A DNA stretch of 64,000 bases from Phialocephala subalpina (taxonomy: Eukaryota > Ascomycota > Leotiomycetes > Helotiales > Mollisiaceae). The first letter of the stretch is position 1. Every line of letters starts with the position of its first letter. Location: NCBI GenBank assembly GCA_900073065.1, contig FJOG01000033.1, positions 544,326 through 608,325 of the forward strand. The letters are read 5' to 3'. The notes beneath the pieces are model-generated. The model did not search any database. It worked only from the letters and a program-made list of their open reading frames with translations, and was not told the DNA's origin. Shown one piece after another: positions 23,667-36,220 of this stretch. A program made the translations under genes and the position numbers.

Positions 23667-25982
23667 GATATTGTTGGTAGAGCATTCAAGCTTTGATTCG
23701 GATTTCAGATTGGGCTGGTGGAGGTAAATTGATGCTGGCTTAGTATTGTGGTAATGCAGAGTACCAAGACAATCCAAAAGCTTCGATTGAAAATAGAAAG
23801 AAGCTTCTTATTACCAGAACATCCCGTCAAACCCCGTAAGGACGGCGTTGAACAGTGGGATGTGTGATGCAACAATGGCAAGGCGGGGAGCGGGGCACCG
23901 TGGGGCTAGGTTGGGGAAGATAAAAGGGGGAAATGATCAACAAACGGTAGCACGATGGCCTCGGGACATTGAACAGCGAGCACTCCGAACGGAAGGTATA
24001 GCGAGTGCTTTGTAAATTCCCGAGAAAAGATAGAGGCGGAAAGGATCGGATTCAATTATCGGATGCATTCTGCTATCTAGAGGAGCACATGTTGGATGGC
24101 TTGATGGTTGGACTCTAGGACGGAGAGAGCTTTCTCTGCCAGGTGCCAAAGTTGCCAAAGACCAGAGATGAAGACTGACAGCAAACCAAGTTCTTCATTG
24201 CATGCTTGACGTCCATTGAGATACTATCTGGGGAATAGATTACACGAGAGCGCTGGCCTCTAGTTGGATTGAAGAACAGACAGCGCACGAAACACTCTGG
24301 GGGTTCCAGCCTGGAGAAACTCGACTCCAAGATGTAGACCAAGAAAATGAGTCGCATCCCTCTGTCTTTGGAACAATGTGATGGTCCGTCTTTCCGTGTT
24401 GATTTGCAGAGCCTCTTCCAATTCCTCCCGTCTGATATATTGTCCCCAGGTTCGAGGCGAACGGTCTGTTCCTAGAGGGTCGAGGAGATCTGCAAGCGTC
24501 GTATTTGGGTCGTACATTCTTGCATACCGTAGGACGAGGGTGGAGAACGAGATTCTAGGATGGAGCAAGGTCAGCGATGTCTGCCAATCAATCCGATAGC
24601 CCTTTGAGACAAATGTCTCTCCCTAGAGCTTTGTCTCGCAGCGAAGCAACTTTGCCGGTCCCACAACGCATCAGCATCTCTATTCCGAGATACGGTATCT
24701 TTCCGGTAGGTACAAAGTCCACGGCGTATGTGATTGAAAGTCTCTTTGACCTCTGCGAAGCCGCAGATCTTGTGTGTGTTCGAATCTCGATGTCCGAGCC
24801 CGACCCCAAGCTTAACCACAGCACCCAGTATATCCTCCAAGACACAGCCCCATCGGCATGTTTGCGGCATTGAGGATAATTCGGGAAGGATTGGGGTAGA
24901 GATTGCGTGGCAGACATGCAGCTTCGAGTAGGTGGAGGTCAATGTGCGGTATGGAGGAGGTTGAAGAGAGATGTCGCCATGGGAGATCTCCACATCGCAT
25001 CGCGCTTCCTCCAATTTCGGCAATGTCCCGACCTCATTCAACCTCTCAACTACCCAAAACCTTCAGTTCAGACCACCGACAATGTCGCAACCAATGTATG
25101 GATGGGTCCGCTAGTTACGGATGATCCTATTCTGAAGGTATCATCGGGGTCAATTCGGTGCAAGAGCATCTAGCATCGAGGCCACCACCGAGTCATCGAC
25201 TAGAAGAATCGTCTGCGAAATCTTGCATTTTGTATTGCACAAGTGTGCAAAGCTGGCTGTCATATTCCCGACTTGAGAAAAGTGTCGAAAAAGCTTTAAT
25301 TGCTTTGTTTGGTCTTGCGTTTTTCGTTACATGGCCCGCTGTTTTGCTGTGGATACTTTCTTGTCCGACATCGTTGCATATGCGCATAAAATGCTCGCAG
25401 ATCAAAGGAAACAGAGTTCATAATGTTGGCAATATTTGCAGCAGAAATATCATGGATTTATGGGTCAGCAACCAATATATCAGATGCCTACCATCCGAGG
25501 TTTTGTATGATTCGATCGTTTGGCTCAGAACGCCACTGAAACCACATCCGCGACCCCGCGAACCTCAGCTGCAAAAAAGGTTGCCACCTCAGAACTGGTG
25601 AATCCCAGATCACGACATTCTCGCATTCACCATCTCATGCTCGATATTACGTTCTTGCGGGAGTTGAGCTCTCTAACTCTGTCTATCCGCTTTTGACAGT
25701 GCGCAAGCAAATCAACTTTACGGTAACACCAGCGAAGCCTTACGCGTCAGCATCGAGCGCAGTATTGAGTCGCATACTCGAAGTCAGAAGAAAAGGTGAG
25801 CCAACGATTATCTCGTCATTTCATCATTGTCCCAGCTAGTTTTAGCAGATATCTGATTCACGGGGCGAACTTGTCCTGTGTATCGTCTCCGCAAGTATCT
25901 AACGAGTAGCAGGCCTTCCTGGCCACGAGCGAGCATCTGAAACGCATCAGATCACCTTCGAGCATCCTCTTCAAGCATTATA
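23667..25982. other. Gap with unassigned frames
   Basis: Minus-strand frames at 24260-24568 and 24571-25041 are adjacent and could be parts of one decayed gene. The first contains RSPRTWGQYIRREELEEAL, which looks protein-like, but I recognise no family. The rest seems non-coding. Confidence 0.3.
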
Positions 25983-26102
25983 ATGGCCGACACTCTTCCC
26001 ATTGTCCTTGGCGTCTTCGTCCTGCTCATTTTCCTCATCGGAGTCGCGTCCCTCATCAACATGGTCAACAAGAAAGAAGGACGGATTCCTTCAGCGGTCT
26101 AG
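25983..26102 (+). CDS. Small single-helix membrane protein, 39 residues
   Basis: The ATG at 25983 opens a 39-codon frame ending TAG at 26102. The peptide begins MADTLPIV, has one strong hydrophobic helix (about residues 6-27, LGVFVLLIFLIGVASLINM) and a short basic tail NKKEGRIPSAV. The composition is typical of very small membrane proteins of the ER or mitochondria. There is no overlap with another gene and no known homologue that I can name. Coding status is inferred from the helix-plus-basic-tail pattern only. Confidence 0.35.
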   Translation: MADTLPIVLGVFVLLIFLIGVASLINMVNKKEGRIPSAV

Positions 26103-26658
26103 CATCACCTGATATCATCAAGAGCGACACCGGTGGCAGCCGGTCTGTCACTGGATGTCGAGATGTCATGAAGTCGTGTGTCAGCGTGCGGCCTTCGCGA
26201 TATCATATCAACGACACTGTCTAGATATATTGCGTCGCGACAGTACTATACATGTCAGGCGCAACGTCTAACCAGCACACGATAACCTGTGCTCTCTGAT
26301 CCATCACGATGATTCCTTTCACTTCTTCCTCGCCACCTTTGTATGAATCACGACTTTTGAAATTTGGGAGCCATTCTCTACTGAGACGACTTGACTTTGC
26401 GGAGTTATGAGACTTTCACTGGCGTTCATTGGAATTGGGAGGATTTCGGTATGGAGGGGCGGAAGCGGTCTTTTCACGTTGATATTGTGGAGTCACGGCA
26501 GGAAGGTAGGCGCAGGTTGGCATAATCAGGGAATCCTCTCGCGACATAGACATGTCAGAAAAAGAAAGCATTTCATTCACCCATCAACACTGTTCTCATA
26601 CCATTCTCTTCCTCAAATATCGGTACGTTTTCCGGACATTCAAACCTCCTCCCACCTC
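26103..26658. other. Intergenic, 3' flank of the peptidase gene
   Basis: No gene was recognised. The region probably holds the 3' ends of the small ORF and of the peptidase-like gene. Confidence 0.4.
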
Positions 26659-28181
26659 TCAATCCATAACATCATCCCTCAACCCAAACATCTTCTCCAA
26701 AACCTCCTTTGTATCCTTCCTAATAGCATCATGATACATCGCATTCGTCACAAAACTGCTTAACGCACCCTACACCCTCCAACGTCTCCTGCACAAACTT
26801 AAAATCGACATAAGCATCATCCACAAAGCTGGCAACATACAACGGCACCTTGTTTCTCTTCAATTGTTCTTCGTCGTAAAGTTTGGGCCAGTTCTCGAAT
26901 GTTGCGAGGAGGTGGGCGACGTCTTTGAGTTGCTGAAGTTCGGGACAGACGTCGAACATGAATGGAAAGACCATTCCACCAGGCAAGTAGAGCGGCTGGT
27001 CCTTGGAAGCTGTCTTATTGCCTAAGGAAAATTCTGGAAAGGAAGAGCTCATACGCTCAGCTGCCCAATTCGAAGACTTTCCATCGCAGTAAATTGCTTC
27101 TCGAAGTATTGCATAGATGGCATTATCATCGAAGTTGGTCGACCCTTCGAAGCTCGAGAGCGAAGGTCTCGTGATGAATCCGAAGTGTTCCAGTTCAGAT
27201 GACATCTTGAGAACGAGATCGTGGACACTTTGGATTCCTCCTTTGGAACCGAAATTCATGCCCAAGAGGAGGAATCGCTTCCCGGTCATGACTCCACCAG
27301 ATGGCATTGGTAAACCTCCTTTTGAGTCGAAGTGCTCTACCAGTTTGTACACTCTCTTCACGTCCATGGGAAATTTGGTGTAGTATGCCTTGTTGCGTTT
27401 CTTGGCTTGGATGAAGAGTTTGGAATAGACTTCATCCACACTCTTCCCAATCGGCGGAACACCACCTGAAACAAAAGCATCTTGCACACCTTCAGGGTGG
27501 AAAGACAGATAAGTAAATGCACAAAACCCTCCAAAACTTTGTCCATAAATCGTCCATCTCTTCAACTCTTCCGGATACTCAGCAGTCAAAACCTTGCGAA
27601 TCGCTTCGGCATCCCTCACAATACTATCAGCCCTAAACAACTTCAGGTAATCAGCCTGTTGTTGCACATCTCCTTGAAGCGCAAGAGTTGCTGCAGTAAC
27701 AGGAGTGCTGAGTCCAGTTCCTCGTTGATCCACGTGTAGGACCTGGTAGCCGTGGTCCAGGAAAATGTGAGTGCATGCTTGGGATTGTGGGGTTGGACAG
27801 GCCCCTCCGGGGCCGCCTTGGAGCCAGAGTAGCCACGGCTTTTGCGAGGCTTTGATTGATTCGGGGGAAGAGAGGGGATGGATGGGAAGTGAGTATCTTG
27901 TGGCGCTGCGTGCGAAGATGCGGATGGTTCTGTGGGAGGGGCTTGAGTGATCGAGAGGGACGTCGAAGAAGAGTTCCTCGATCAGAATCTTGCCTAAATA
28001 TGAATATCAGCGAATCGTCCGCTCGGAATTGCGGCAATACTTGATGCATGAATAGAAGGATGTCTTCAGCGAAAAGTCGACGAAACGAGGAGCAGGACTT
28101 CACGGAACAGAACTTCAATTTACCTGGGACAGGATAAGCATGCCGACTGACGAGCTTCGCTTGACCGCTAGTGTCTGCCAT
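26659..28181 (-). CDS. Prolyl iminopeptidase-like alpha/beta hydrolase (S33), with a frameshift
   Basis: Exon 1 is 28181-28124 and exon 2 begins at 27993 after a GTAAAT...TTTAG intron. The protein shows the oxyanion stretch LQGGPGG, HVDQRGTGLS, and the nucleophile elbow GQSFGG, all standard for peptidase family S33 (removal of N-terminal proline). Close to the C-terminus the reading frame changes: the family ending VTNAMYHDAIR...KEVLE lies in another frame after a run TTTTG (plus-strand 26753-26757), so one extra T appears to be present. Uncorrected, the frame stops at 26729-26731; corrected, it ends at 26659. The active-site His lies in this region, so the break would matter if real. Cytosolic location is inferred from the lack of a signal peptide. 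Confidence 0.75.
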
Positions 28182-30482
28182 ATCTAATACCAAACGAAAA
28201 TTAAGAGTTGGTATCCAGAATGCAAAGTTGCAAGAAGCTGGAAATAAAAGAACTTGTGCTGAAAGTGAACCCAACTCCGCACGGAATACTGCCCGAGCTG
28301 ACACTCCGAAACATGATATGAACATGCATGGTTCTCATCAATATTGGTGAGAGATATCGATATCAATCCTCATATAGCAAGGGATTTACTCCAGTCTCAC
28401 AACCTGAGTCAGATCTTGCATAGATCGTAGAAGCTGCAGCAAAAAGTCAAGCAAAACTGAACTCTGATCGATCGCGAACTCCGTTGGATTGACGAATGGT
28501 AGCCCCTCGGTCTAGTTCGCACAACCAGACCAGAGATTACGATGCCTTGATCCAAAAGCGATACTACTTTGGAGCAGACAGCCAGCCTTCCGCACTTGTA
28601 GACGTCGAGGAAGGCCGATCGTTGTTGTTACAGACACACATGATCGGAGTTCGGAACAGGTCCTCAATTTCCTGCAACGTCGTCGCGTCACGAGTATTCG
28701 CAACAACAGCCAACACGACAACGAGTGGATTTCCGATAGCGGTGGGGTATACGGCCTCGAAAATGGATTCTAATACAACTTTACCATGCGATTCTACTTT
28801 CGTTTACGGAGCCAACCTCGTACAAAGTAATGATTTTGCAATTCTCGAACTTTTCTCCCGATTCTAATATTTTTCTCTTTAAGTCCTACTATTTGATTCC
28901 TACAGAATGGAGCCTATTCCTCACCAAAAAGTTTCCCCGAACTGCGAGGTAGGGGGCAAGCCCCTATGCCTGCGGCAGGCCTGGGTATCTTCAGGGTAAG
29001 GGTACGGGTTATGTGCAGATGACGGAGAGGGGAGGACAGGACTTTGAGCAAGGTGAGACGCATCTAAAGTACCCAAGCCAAGCTGATTATCTCCCCATCT
29101 ACCTCAATCCGCTATACACTAGAAGGCTGTTTTGAAGAAACGGCGGACCGCCAATCTGGACATTTTCGAAGACCTGGTTATTGTTTAACAATTATCCGTA
29201 CATCGCTTCTGGGCATATAATATGTTTGGAACAGCCGATTGGTTTCGGTTCGTGCCGAGGAACTCCGGACATTGAGTGTGCGAATTAGGCTGTGGGGTCG
29301 GTGAATTGGGGTTCATGATCCTTCGCTAGGGTGGTGATGTGCCCCGCATGTTGAAAGCCGCAGCGAGAACTGAGTGGTTCGTGATAAAGGACCAAGGACT
29401 GAGACGGAGAGAGAGGAAGTCAACCGGTGAGGAAAGGTGGAGGTGTCACGCGATGCAGAGAGTTTCTTATCTCCCTTGTGTGTGTGTCGTTCTTTTGTGT
29501 TTTTAACTTTGTGCTGTTTCTGTTTAGTAACTGGTTTTGTGTCTTGTTGCGATTTGGCAATCTAATTAATGTAATCCCCAAGGAACTTCTTTTCCGAGGA
29601 TAACAAGCTTTTCGATCAAGCGGCAGTGCTGCTAACACTTAGATTAAGAACATATGGAGGAGAGGTTGGTCAGTAACCTATCTCACTTTAAAAGCGTAAT
29701 GGTTGCACACTTGATCTCAGAAGGATTGTAAGAAAAGCAACAATGGCGCAAACTTTTGAAGGTGTCTGCAGAGTCGCAGACGCCTCCGGAAAGATCCGCC
29801 CAGTCGATGTTCTCAGCTTTCAGTACGAAAAGCCATTAACTTTTGAGATACAGTCAGCTCCAGTCTGAATATGAGAACAAATCGTGATCTGAAAGTTTTT
29901 CCCCACCGCGCTTTCCGCTTTGTGGCTTTATATTCATGCTGTGCATTTTCAGTTCCTCAATGGCATGGGGAAGACAGACGCACTGGCATATGAACTCGGT
30001 ATCTTGCATGCGCATCTGTATCTTAGATGAAAGCCAATTATACCGCAGCAGAATGAGTTTTCAGGCTATTGATCCAGCGAGGCTTTATGCAAGACTATGA
30101 GTTTCAAATCTCACTTCACTCGAGTGATTTTGAATGGGGCTTCTCGGGATTCCTTTGACTGGAATGCTCGGCGTTTCCAGCGGGAAGTTGCGCCCATATA
30201 ATGTTTAGATTTCGTAGTAACTATCATTCCCTCTTCCATAACTCTTATAAAGCATGTCAACTTTACACTTTGGTTTACTAGAGTATCAGTGCTTTTGAAC
30301 TCAATCTCCCTTCTATTTTCAACGATCTCCAAACGAATTATGCTTGCGTCAACTATTAAATATGGTGCTTTAGCATTTGGATTACTATCAAGAACGCCTA
30401 CGTTAGTACCAGCAAAAATAACTTTGGCCTTTTTATTTGCTAGAGACAAACTCAACGACAAAGGCGACCGTACTAGATAGCA
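28182..30482. other. Gap without a recognisable gene
   Basis: Short frames (for example plus 28496-28870) lack family features. The stretch 28900-29700 is non-coding in appearance. Nothing else was supported. Confidence 0.35.
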
Positions 30483-30980
30483 ATGTTTGGAAAGATAAAC
30501 ACCCTTGGTGTAGTTTGGGAGCCTCCAGTGAAGCCAAAGGCCAAGAATGTACCCGTTGTCCCATCCCCCGGCAAGAGTCTCGTGCTTCTAGTACCTCCTT
30601 CTCGAAATCCCCAAGCAGGTCCCAAAGTCAACTTGATCATTGAAGACGGCAACGGCGCTCTTGATTCCGACAATCCCATTTCTGGAATCAGGGATCTTAC
30701 TCTGTCCCAACTCTTCGCGTTGTATGCGCAGCGGTCTAGCATCCCGATTTACACTCTGGGCCATTTTACCTTTATTATGGTTTTTGCTAATCGTGTCTCG
30801 ATTTCTGTGAAGAGATGAGATAACGAGCAGACCTGGATCAGTGTGAAGAAGATCACGAACTTGTTTCTGGTAGCGAGGAAAAGGGATCCGACGGGGGCGG
30901 ATTTTGAGGTCCGGGCAATGATTGACGATAAGGCGGCTGCTAAAATTGATGAGGAGGATCAGTACGCGGGTCTTTCGTGA
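30483..30980 (+). CDS. Hypothetical protein, possibly two exons
   Basis: A frame from ATG 30483 gives a proline-rich start (VWEPPVKPKAKNVPVVPSPG) and a segment DNPISGIRDLTLSQLFALYA. A second coding-like frame at about 30826-30980 reads TWISVKKITNLFLVARKRDP, then ADFEVRAMIDDKAAA to a TGA. A single intron in 30775-30830 ending in GAGCAG could join them, although its donor is weak. No domain was recognised. It lies just outside the catabolic cluster. Confidence 0.25.
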
Positions 30981-31139
30981 AAGAAAACTGCACTGAATTC
31001 ATTGATCCAAAGGGCTCGAAGATGTCCGCGGGTTGTAGTTTCTTCGTTGATCTAAAATACATGATATTTTCGAAGCGTTTACTTGGAACTTGGATACATG
31101 TAAGAACCTTTCGAATGCTACTGCAAATTCCCGACGAAA

Positions 31140-32402
31140 TCACAGCTTCGTTGGCGACTTCTTAGTTCCTTGCACGCCCGAGATGGGTGCATCACTCAAG
31201 ACGGATTTGGGGTATGCAAACCCGGAGCCAGGACCTGCAATGCCTTGGCCCATCCTCCAAGCACCTCCATCAACTACATATAGATATTGCCCCATCAGTA
31301 AATACATCGATAAATGAATGGGCACCAGTAGGGAAGATACCAAAGGGTAGAGGAAGGGAAGACGTACCAATCACCCGGTCGCCATTAACATAGCTTCCCG
31401 CGTCACTGAACAGGAACACCGTCGCATCTGCTATCTCCTTGACTGTACCCAACCGACCCAAGGGAATCGTCTCAAGGCCATCTTTCGAACCGGAGCTTTC
31501 CGCCTTTGCCAGACGCGAAAGTCCTTCTGTGCCAGCGATGGCTCCAGGGCAAATAACATTGCTTGTAACACCTCTTGGACCCATCTCGAGAGCGATTGAA
31601 CCAGATAATGAATCAACAGCAGACTTTGCAGCGCCCAAGTGCGTTTGCAACGGCACGCCCGTGTATTGAATGGTGGCACTAATGAAGATGATACGACCGC
31701 CTGTTCCGCCAACTGGGGTATTGACGCCGTCAGTCCGGTGTGCATCAGCTGATTTGATCAGGTGGGGGATAGTGGCTTTGAGAGTGTTGTATGATCCCAA
31801 GACATCGATATCAATCACGGACTTGAAAGCATTGGTCGACAGCTGAGTTATTGGGGCGAGGAAGTTTCCTGCGGCACCCGCACTGGAGCAAACCACCTAC
31901 ATGTTAGCAACCTTGTCCTGCTCTGGTACCTACAGCACTGGAACACATACATGACGAAATCTAAACCGCCCAATTCCTTCACACAACGTTCAACGGCAGC
32001 GTTTAGACTCTCAATCTTCCTCACGTCTATGTTTCCGATTCCTAAAACCTTGGCTCCTTTCCTGCACGTAGCAATGTCCTTCGCTACCTGCTCCGCGTTC
32101 TCTACATTTCGGCCTACCATAGTTGACAAAATTAGAATCTGTTCAAAATCTAGGAAAGGGGATTGAAAGAGTTCCCTGTCAAATTAAAGGACGAACCAAC
32201 GATGCAGGCGTCAGCACCCAGATGGACCATTGCGCGGACCTGGGCGCTGCAAATAGTCCCACTGCCTCCGGTGCAGAACACGACTTTACGATCTAGTACA
32301 TAATCAATTTAGCAAATATTAAAAGAAGGACTAGAACAACAACATACCAAACAGGCCATTTGACCAGGCGTCACTCAGATATTGGTTTTTTGACTTCGGC
32401 AT
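31140..32402 (-). CDS. Peroxisomal-type 2,4-dienoyl-CoA reductase (SDR)
   Basis: Exons 32402-32348, 32292-32197, 32113-31951, 31882-31368 and 31273-31140 give 320 residues. The NADP site reads TGGSGTICSAQ, followed by IVGRN, DFVIAGAAGNFLAP, ISATIQYTG and HLGAAKSAVD, then CPGAIAGTEGL, IPLGRLG and VVDGGAWRMG. As in the Sps19/DECR2 group, the usual YxxxK Tyr is absent while the Lys remains. The protein ends SPTKL, a near-canonical PTS1. These enzymes reduce 2,4-dienoyl-CoA during beta-oxidation of unsaturated acids. It is transcribed divergently from the AtuA-like gene over a 580-bp region with four copies of a palindromic motif. Confidence 0.87.
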
Positions 32403-32569
32403 GATTGAGGACGTTCTCTGTTCTTTTTCTTCTTCCTTGATGCTTCAACGACACAGGGAGTTCAACAATGATATAATTGAGCGACGTTTTGAAATACGAA
32501 ATACATTCTCAAGACTATCGGGATTATTGATGCGCATGGATATAGATGGATAATTAATTTAGACTTCCC

Positions 32570-32733
32570 TCGGCACCGATCCTGTTCCACAGTAGTTTCC
32601 CCCCGCCCTGCATAACTCGGCGCCGATCCTGGTCCAAAGTAGCACGCTCCATAACCTTATCCCCGCACTGCATAACTCGGCGCTAGCCCCGCCAAAACTA
32701 GGAACGCGGGATTGCCGTAGAGCTCGGCGCGGA
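32570..32733. promoter_or_regulatory. Four TCGGCGCCGA-type sites in a divergent promoter
   Basis: Between the dienoyl-CoA reductase and AtuA-like genes: TCGGCACCGA at 32570-32579, the perfect palindrome TCGGCGCCGA at 32617-32626, TCGGCGCTAG at 32677-32686 and TCGGCGCGGA at 32724-32733. The first three sit in imperfect direct repeats sharing CTGCATAA before the motif and CGATCCTG after it. An inverted CGG...CCG pair is the usual form of Zn2Cys6 targets; that this is the site of the cluster regulator is inference. Confidence 0.55.
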
Positions 32734-32982
32734 ATAGAAGGTTTGTTCCTAGATTTCTCGGAGTATTGCAATCCAGCCGGATCGTTCAAAACGCCGAATT
32801 CATTATGGTCTGCATCCTAACTATGACAGGAAAACTTTTGTGGAACACCAAAGCGAATATCAAAAATTCGAGTAAAGGAGAACAATCTTGGATTTTGGAG
32901 CTCCCCTATTTGGAACACACCTTCGTCCCTGTATCCGTATTACATTTGTATGTTCTTGGCTACCTGTGTGACTTGTTCAGAA

Positions 32983-35571
32983 ATGGGAAAAAACGTGGAA
33001 CAGAGAGGCACGAGGCCGTTGTATGTTGGGAACGTGGCAGGGTCCTCAGCGGATCGACTTGATGGTGAGTACTTTCACATGCTTTTCGAATTCTTATCAT
33101 ACTCAGCAGGTTGTCTAGGAATGTTATCCATGTTGCGTGGGGACACGGTGATCGATGTTATTACAGGCGACTGGCTTGCTGAGGTCAGTTTTACAATCCA
33201 TCCTCTCGAAATCAATTTCTTCTCATTTTGCTGCTCCTTTAATCGCCTGACGTGGATCCACTATGGAAACTGACTTATTCTCATCTAGGTTACCTTGGCA
33301 GCCCTAGCACTGAATCCTCAAGTGGGGTATGAGGCCAGCTTCCTTGACGCCTTCAATCTGGCACTGGAAAGCTATCTCGCATATCCAAATCCAGAGCTGA
33401 AGATCATAGTCAATGCCGGTGCGCTGAAGCCGCAGCAACTGGCAATAGAGGTGCAGAGGATATTGGATACCAAAGGAGCCCACAAGAAGGTTGCCTATGT
33501 CACTGGCGATAATATTCTTGGCGATCTGGACGGTATTGACGTCCAACCACTCACGACTGCCACTGGGCCATTTCCGGCGTGGCGAGAGAAGTTTAGTGGC
33601 ATCTTGTCCGCCAATGCATACATTGGATGTTGGGGAATTGTAGAGGCTTTGAATAATGGTGCTGATATAGTGATCTGTGGAAGATGCACCGATGCGAGTC
33701 CTGTGAGTCCTTTACTCTTAATGCAGCTTGGTTTTTGAGATTTTATAGGCTGAGAATGGCTGATTTGATTGTATGGGTAGACAATGGGGGCAGCCACTTG
33801 GTGGCATAGATGGCAAGCCAACTCCTTTGACCAACTCGCGGGATCACTGGTTGCAGGTCACTTGATAGAGTGCGGATGCTATGTTGTGAGTATGACAACT
33901 ATCATAACTTTGAAAATCACAACTGACGGGCGTGCACCTCGAAGACTGGTGGCAACTTCTGCGGATTCCAAGAGATTCTCCCAAGCGACTACTACAATAT
34001 CTCGTTCCCAATCGCCGTGATCTCGCAAGATGGCACCACAGTCATTGAGAAGCAGCCAGATCAGAATGGAATGTAAGTTTACTCCCAGTGCTCACCACCA
34101 TCAAAATCACTAACTGATACTTCATGAAGTGTGACCGTTGAGACTGTTAAATCACAGTTACTTTATGAGCTTCAAGGTATGTACGCTTTCATTGTGGCGG
34201 ACAGGAAAATGGTGAGGTTATCGAGAAATATTGATTTGTTTACAGGAATATACTACTTTAATCCAGACGTGATAGGCGACCTGTCAGACATCGAATGTGA
34301 GCAGGTTGGTCCTCACCAAGTCCGTGTATTTGGTACAAAAGGTATAGAACTCCATCCTCACTTTCTAACCTCGACAATTGGACTCACCATAAGACATGCA
34401 ACCTAACTGCTGCAGGTCTTCCGGGTCCTGAAATGCTCAAAGCTGCTATCCTGTCTCTAGGTGGATATCAGGCTGAATTTTCGGTTTATGCGACAGGCCT
34501 CCACATTGAGCAGAAAGCCAAAATGTTCCAGGCGATGGCCGAGAAGAGATTAGAGAAATCCAAATTTCAGACGATCGAATTTCAAACTTACGGGGTGTCT
34601 AGAGAGGATCCTCAGAGCCAGCTTCAATCAACAGTACAGATACGGCAAGTGATTTCATGGTTCATTTTGAGTTCACTTTCTTGTCTTTCAGGACTCCCAT
34701 AAAACATATGGTGCAAACCGACTGACGGGTTCAACAGGGTATTCGCACAAGCAGCTGAAGAATCCACCCTCTTGAGAAAGAACTTCCTACGGCCTGTCCT
34801 TGGTGATCAGCTCCAATGTTTTCCCGGACTTACACAGAATTTCGAGTTCCGAAGTGCGGATCCAAAAACATACTGTACCTACTTTCCAGGATTGGTACCT
34901 GCGTCTGCGGCCCAGCAACGTGTCCATTTCTTACATAAGTCAGAGCCAGGAGGGGTCATGGATGAGAGTGCGGTGGATATTTGCAACAACCCGGTTGTGA
35001 CCAAAGTATGCGATCTGCCAAGACAAGTCGATATCCAGTCAACAAACCCTGTTCAGCTTGATCTATTTGGAGACTTGGTTATGAGAGCATTGGGTGAGGT
35101 TGTCTATGCCCGGAGTGGTGATAAAGGCGCGAATGTCAACGTTGGGTTCTATTGTCCAGGCGACAACGACAAGCAGAAGAAATGGGACTGGCTTAGGTCT
35201 TTTCTGACGACGGAACAGTTAAGGCGTAAGTTTACAATCCAGCAATCAATCATATTGTTATTAATGTTTAACATGATACGACACAGTCTTATTGAAGGCG
35301 GAAAACCATCCTGGCATGTACATCGAGCGCTGCGAGTTTGAAGGCATCCGCGCCGTCCATTTCGTCCTTCATGGTATCCTCGGTGCGGGTGTCAGCAGCT
35401 CGAGCAAAATGGATGCCCTCGGAAAGGTCAGGCTCCACCCTTTCCCTCTCCATTTTGCTTTTGATTTTCCTTCTTTTTATTCGATGTGCTCACAATCCGT
35501 TTTTACTCCAGAACGTGGCAGAATACCTCAGAGCGCATCTGGTACAGGTGCCGAAGGTATTTGTAGAATGA
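32983..35571 (+). CDS. AtuA-like (DUF1446) acyclic terpene utilisation family protein
   Basis: Eleven exons (32983-33064, 33110-33183, 33289-33702, 33781-33885, 33945-34072, 34130-34176, 34246-34341, 34416-34644, 34738-35225, 35287-35426, 35512-35571) give 620 residues, the size of AtuA. Motifs: VGNVAGSSADRL, DVITGDWLAE, IIVNAGALKP, YVTGDNIL, ILSANAYIGCWGI, ICGRCTDASP, TGGNFCGF, and a C-terminal ferredoxin-like part with YARSGDKGANVNVGFY. The intron after 34644 is GC-AG (GCAAGT donor). In Pseudomonas, the atu cluster degrades citronellol/geranyl-CoA, but the AtuA reaction is unknown. Cognate carboxylase subunits (AtuC/AtuF) are not in this window. No clear targeting signal. Confidence 0.87.
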
Positions 35572-36010
35572 ACTTCAAAATGCAGCTATATCGTCAGAAA
35601 TTTAAAAGTTTATTTCCTTCCACCTTTGACAGCTTTCTTATTGAAGCCCTTGATCTTTTTGATCCAAATTTAAACGGTATATTGATGTGTATTTGAACTG
35701 CACTTTGTGAAAATATTTATTACAAAGATCTGCTTAGTAGGTGGTCTTCGACGACTATATCTGGATTCCCTCTGTAGAAGTTAACAGAAGTATTTAAACT
35801 GTAGAAACTGTATCTTTTATCGTATACTTGTACACCGGGAATGGACTACCTTCTAGAATTACTGGAGCACTCTTCGTCTTCCTCTGAAAGCGCAAGTATG
35901 CAACCATAATATTTTACTGCAGGGAAGAGCAGCGAATGATTGATCACCTGTCAACTCGTTGAGAGGCTTGTTACGGCTCTGACCTTTGGGGGCCTGGCTG
36001 ACTCACTCCG

Positions 36011-36020
36011 TCGGCGCCGG
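36011..36020. promoter_or_regulatory. TCGGCGCCGG motif upstream of the acyl-CoA dehydrogenase
   Basis: A 9/10 match to the cluster palindrome, about 200 bp before the ATG at 36221. The rest of 35572-36220 contains no gene. Confidence 0.45.
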
Positions 36021-36220
36021 CCTTCCGAGGCCGAAGAGAGTGGACCGTTGACTGCCGCCGCGGACCAATGTCATCCAGGTTATTGATCTCGGTCTCGGAG
36101 CTTATATCACTTTATTTGAACTACTACTCATGTCTTATATCATAATATTTGAAAGGGTTTTCACCGAACGAGAAAAGTCTTATCAGTATCGTCCCAATAC
36201 TATACTTACAGTCATTTCAC

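Noticed and set aside
31140..31370. Separate small ORF ending in PTKL
   Set aside because: It is the last exon of the dienoyl-CoA reductase, joined by a GTACGT...TGTAG intron to give VVDGGAWRMG.
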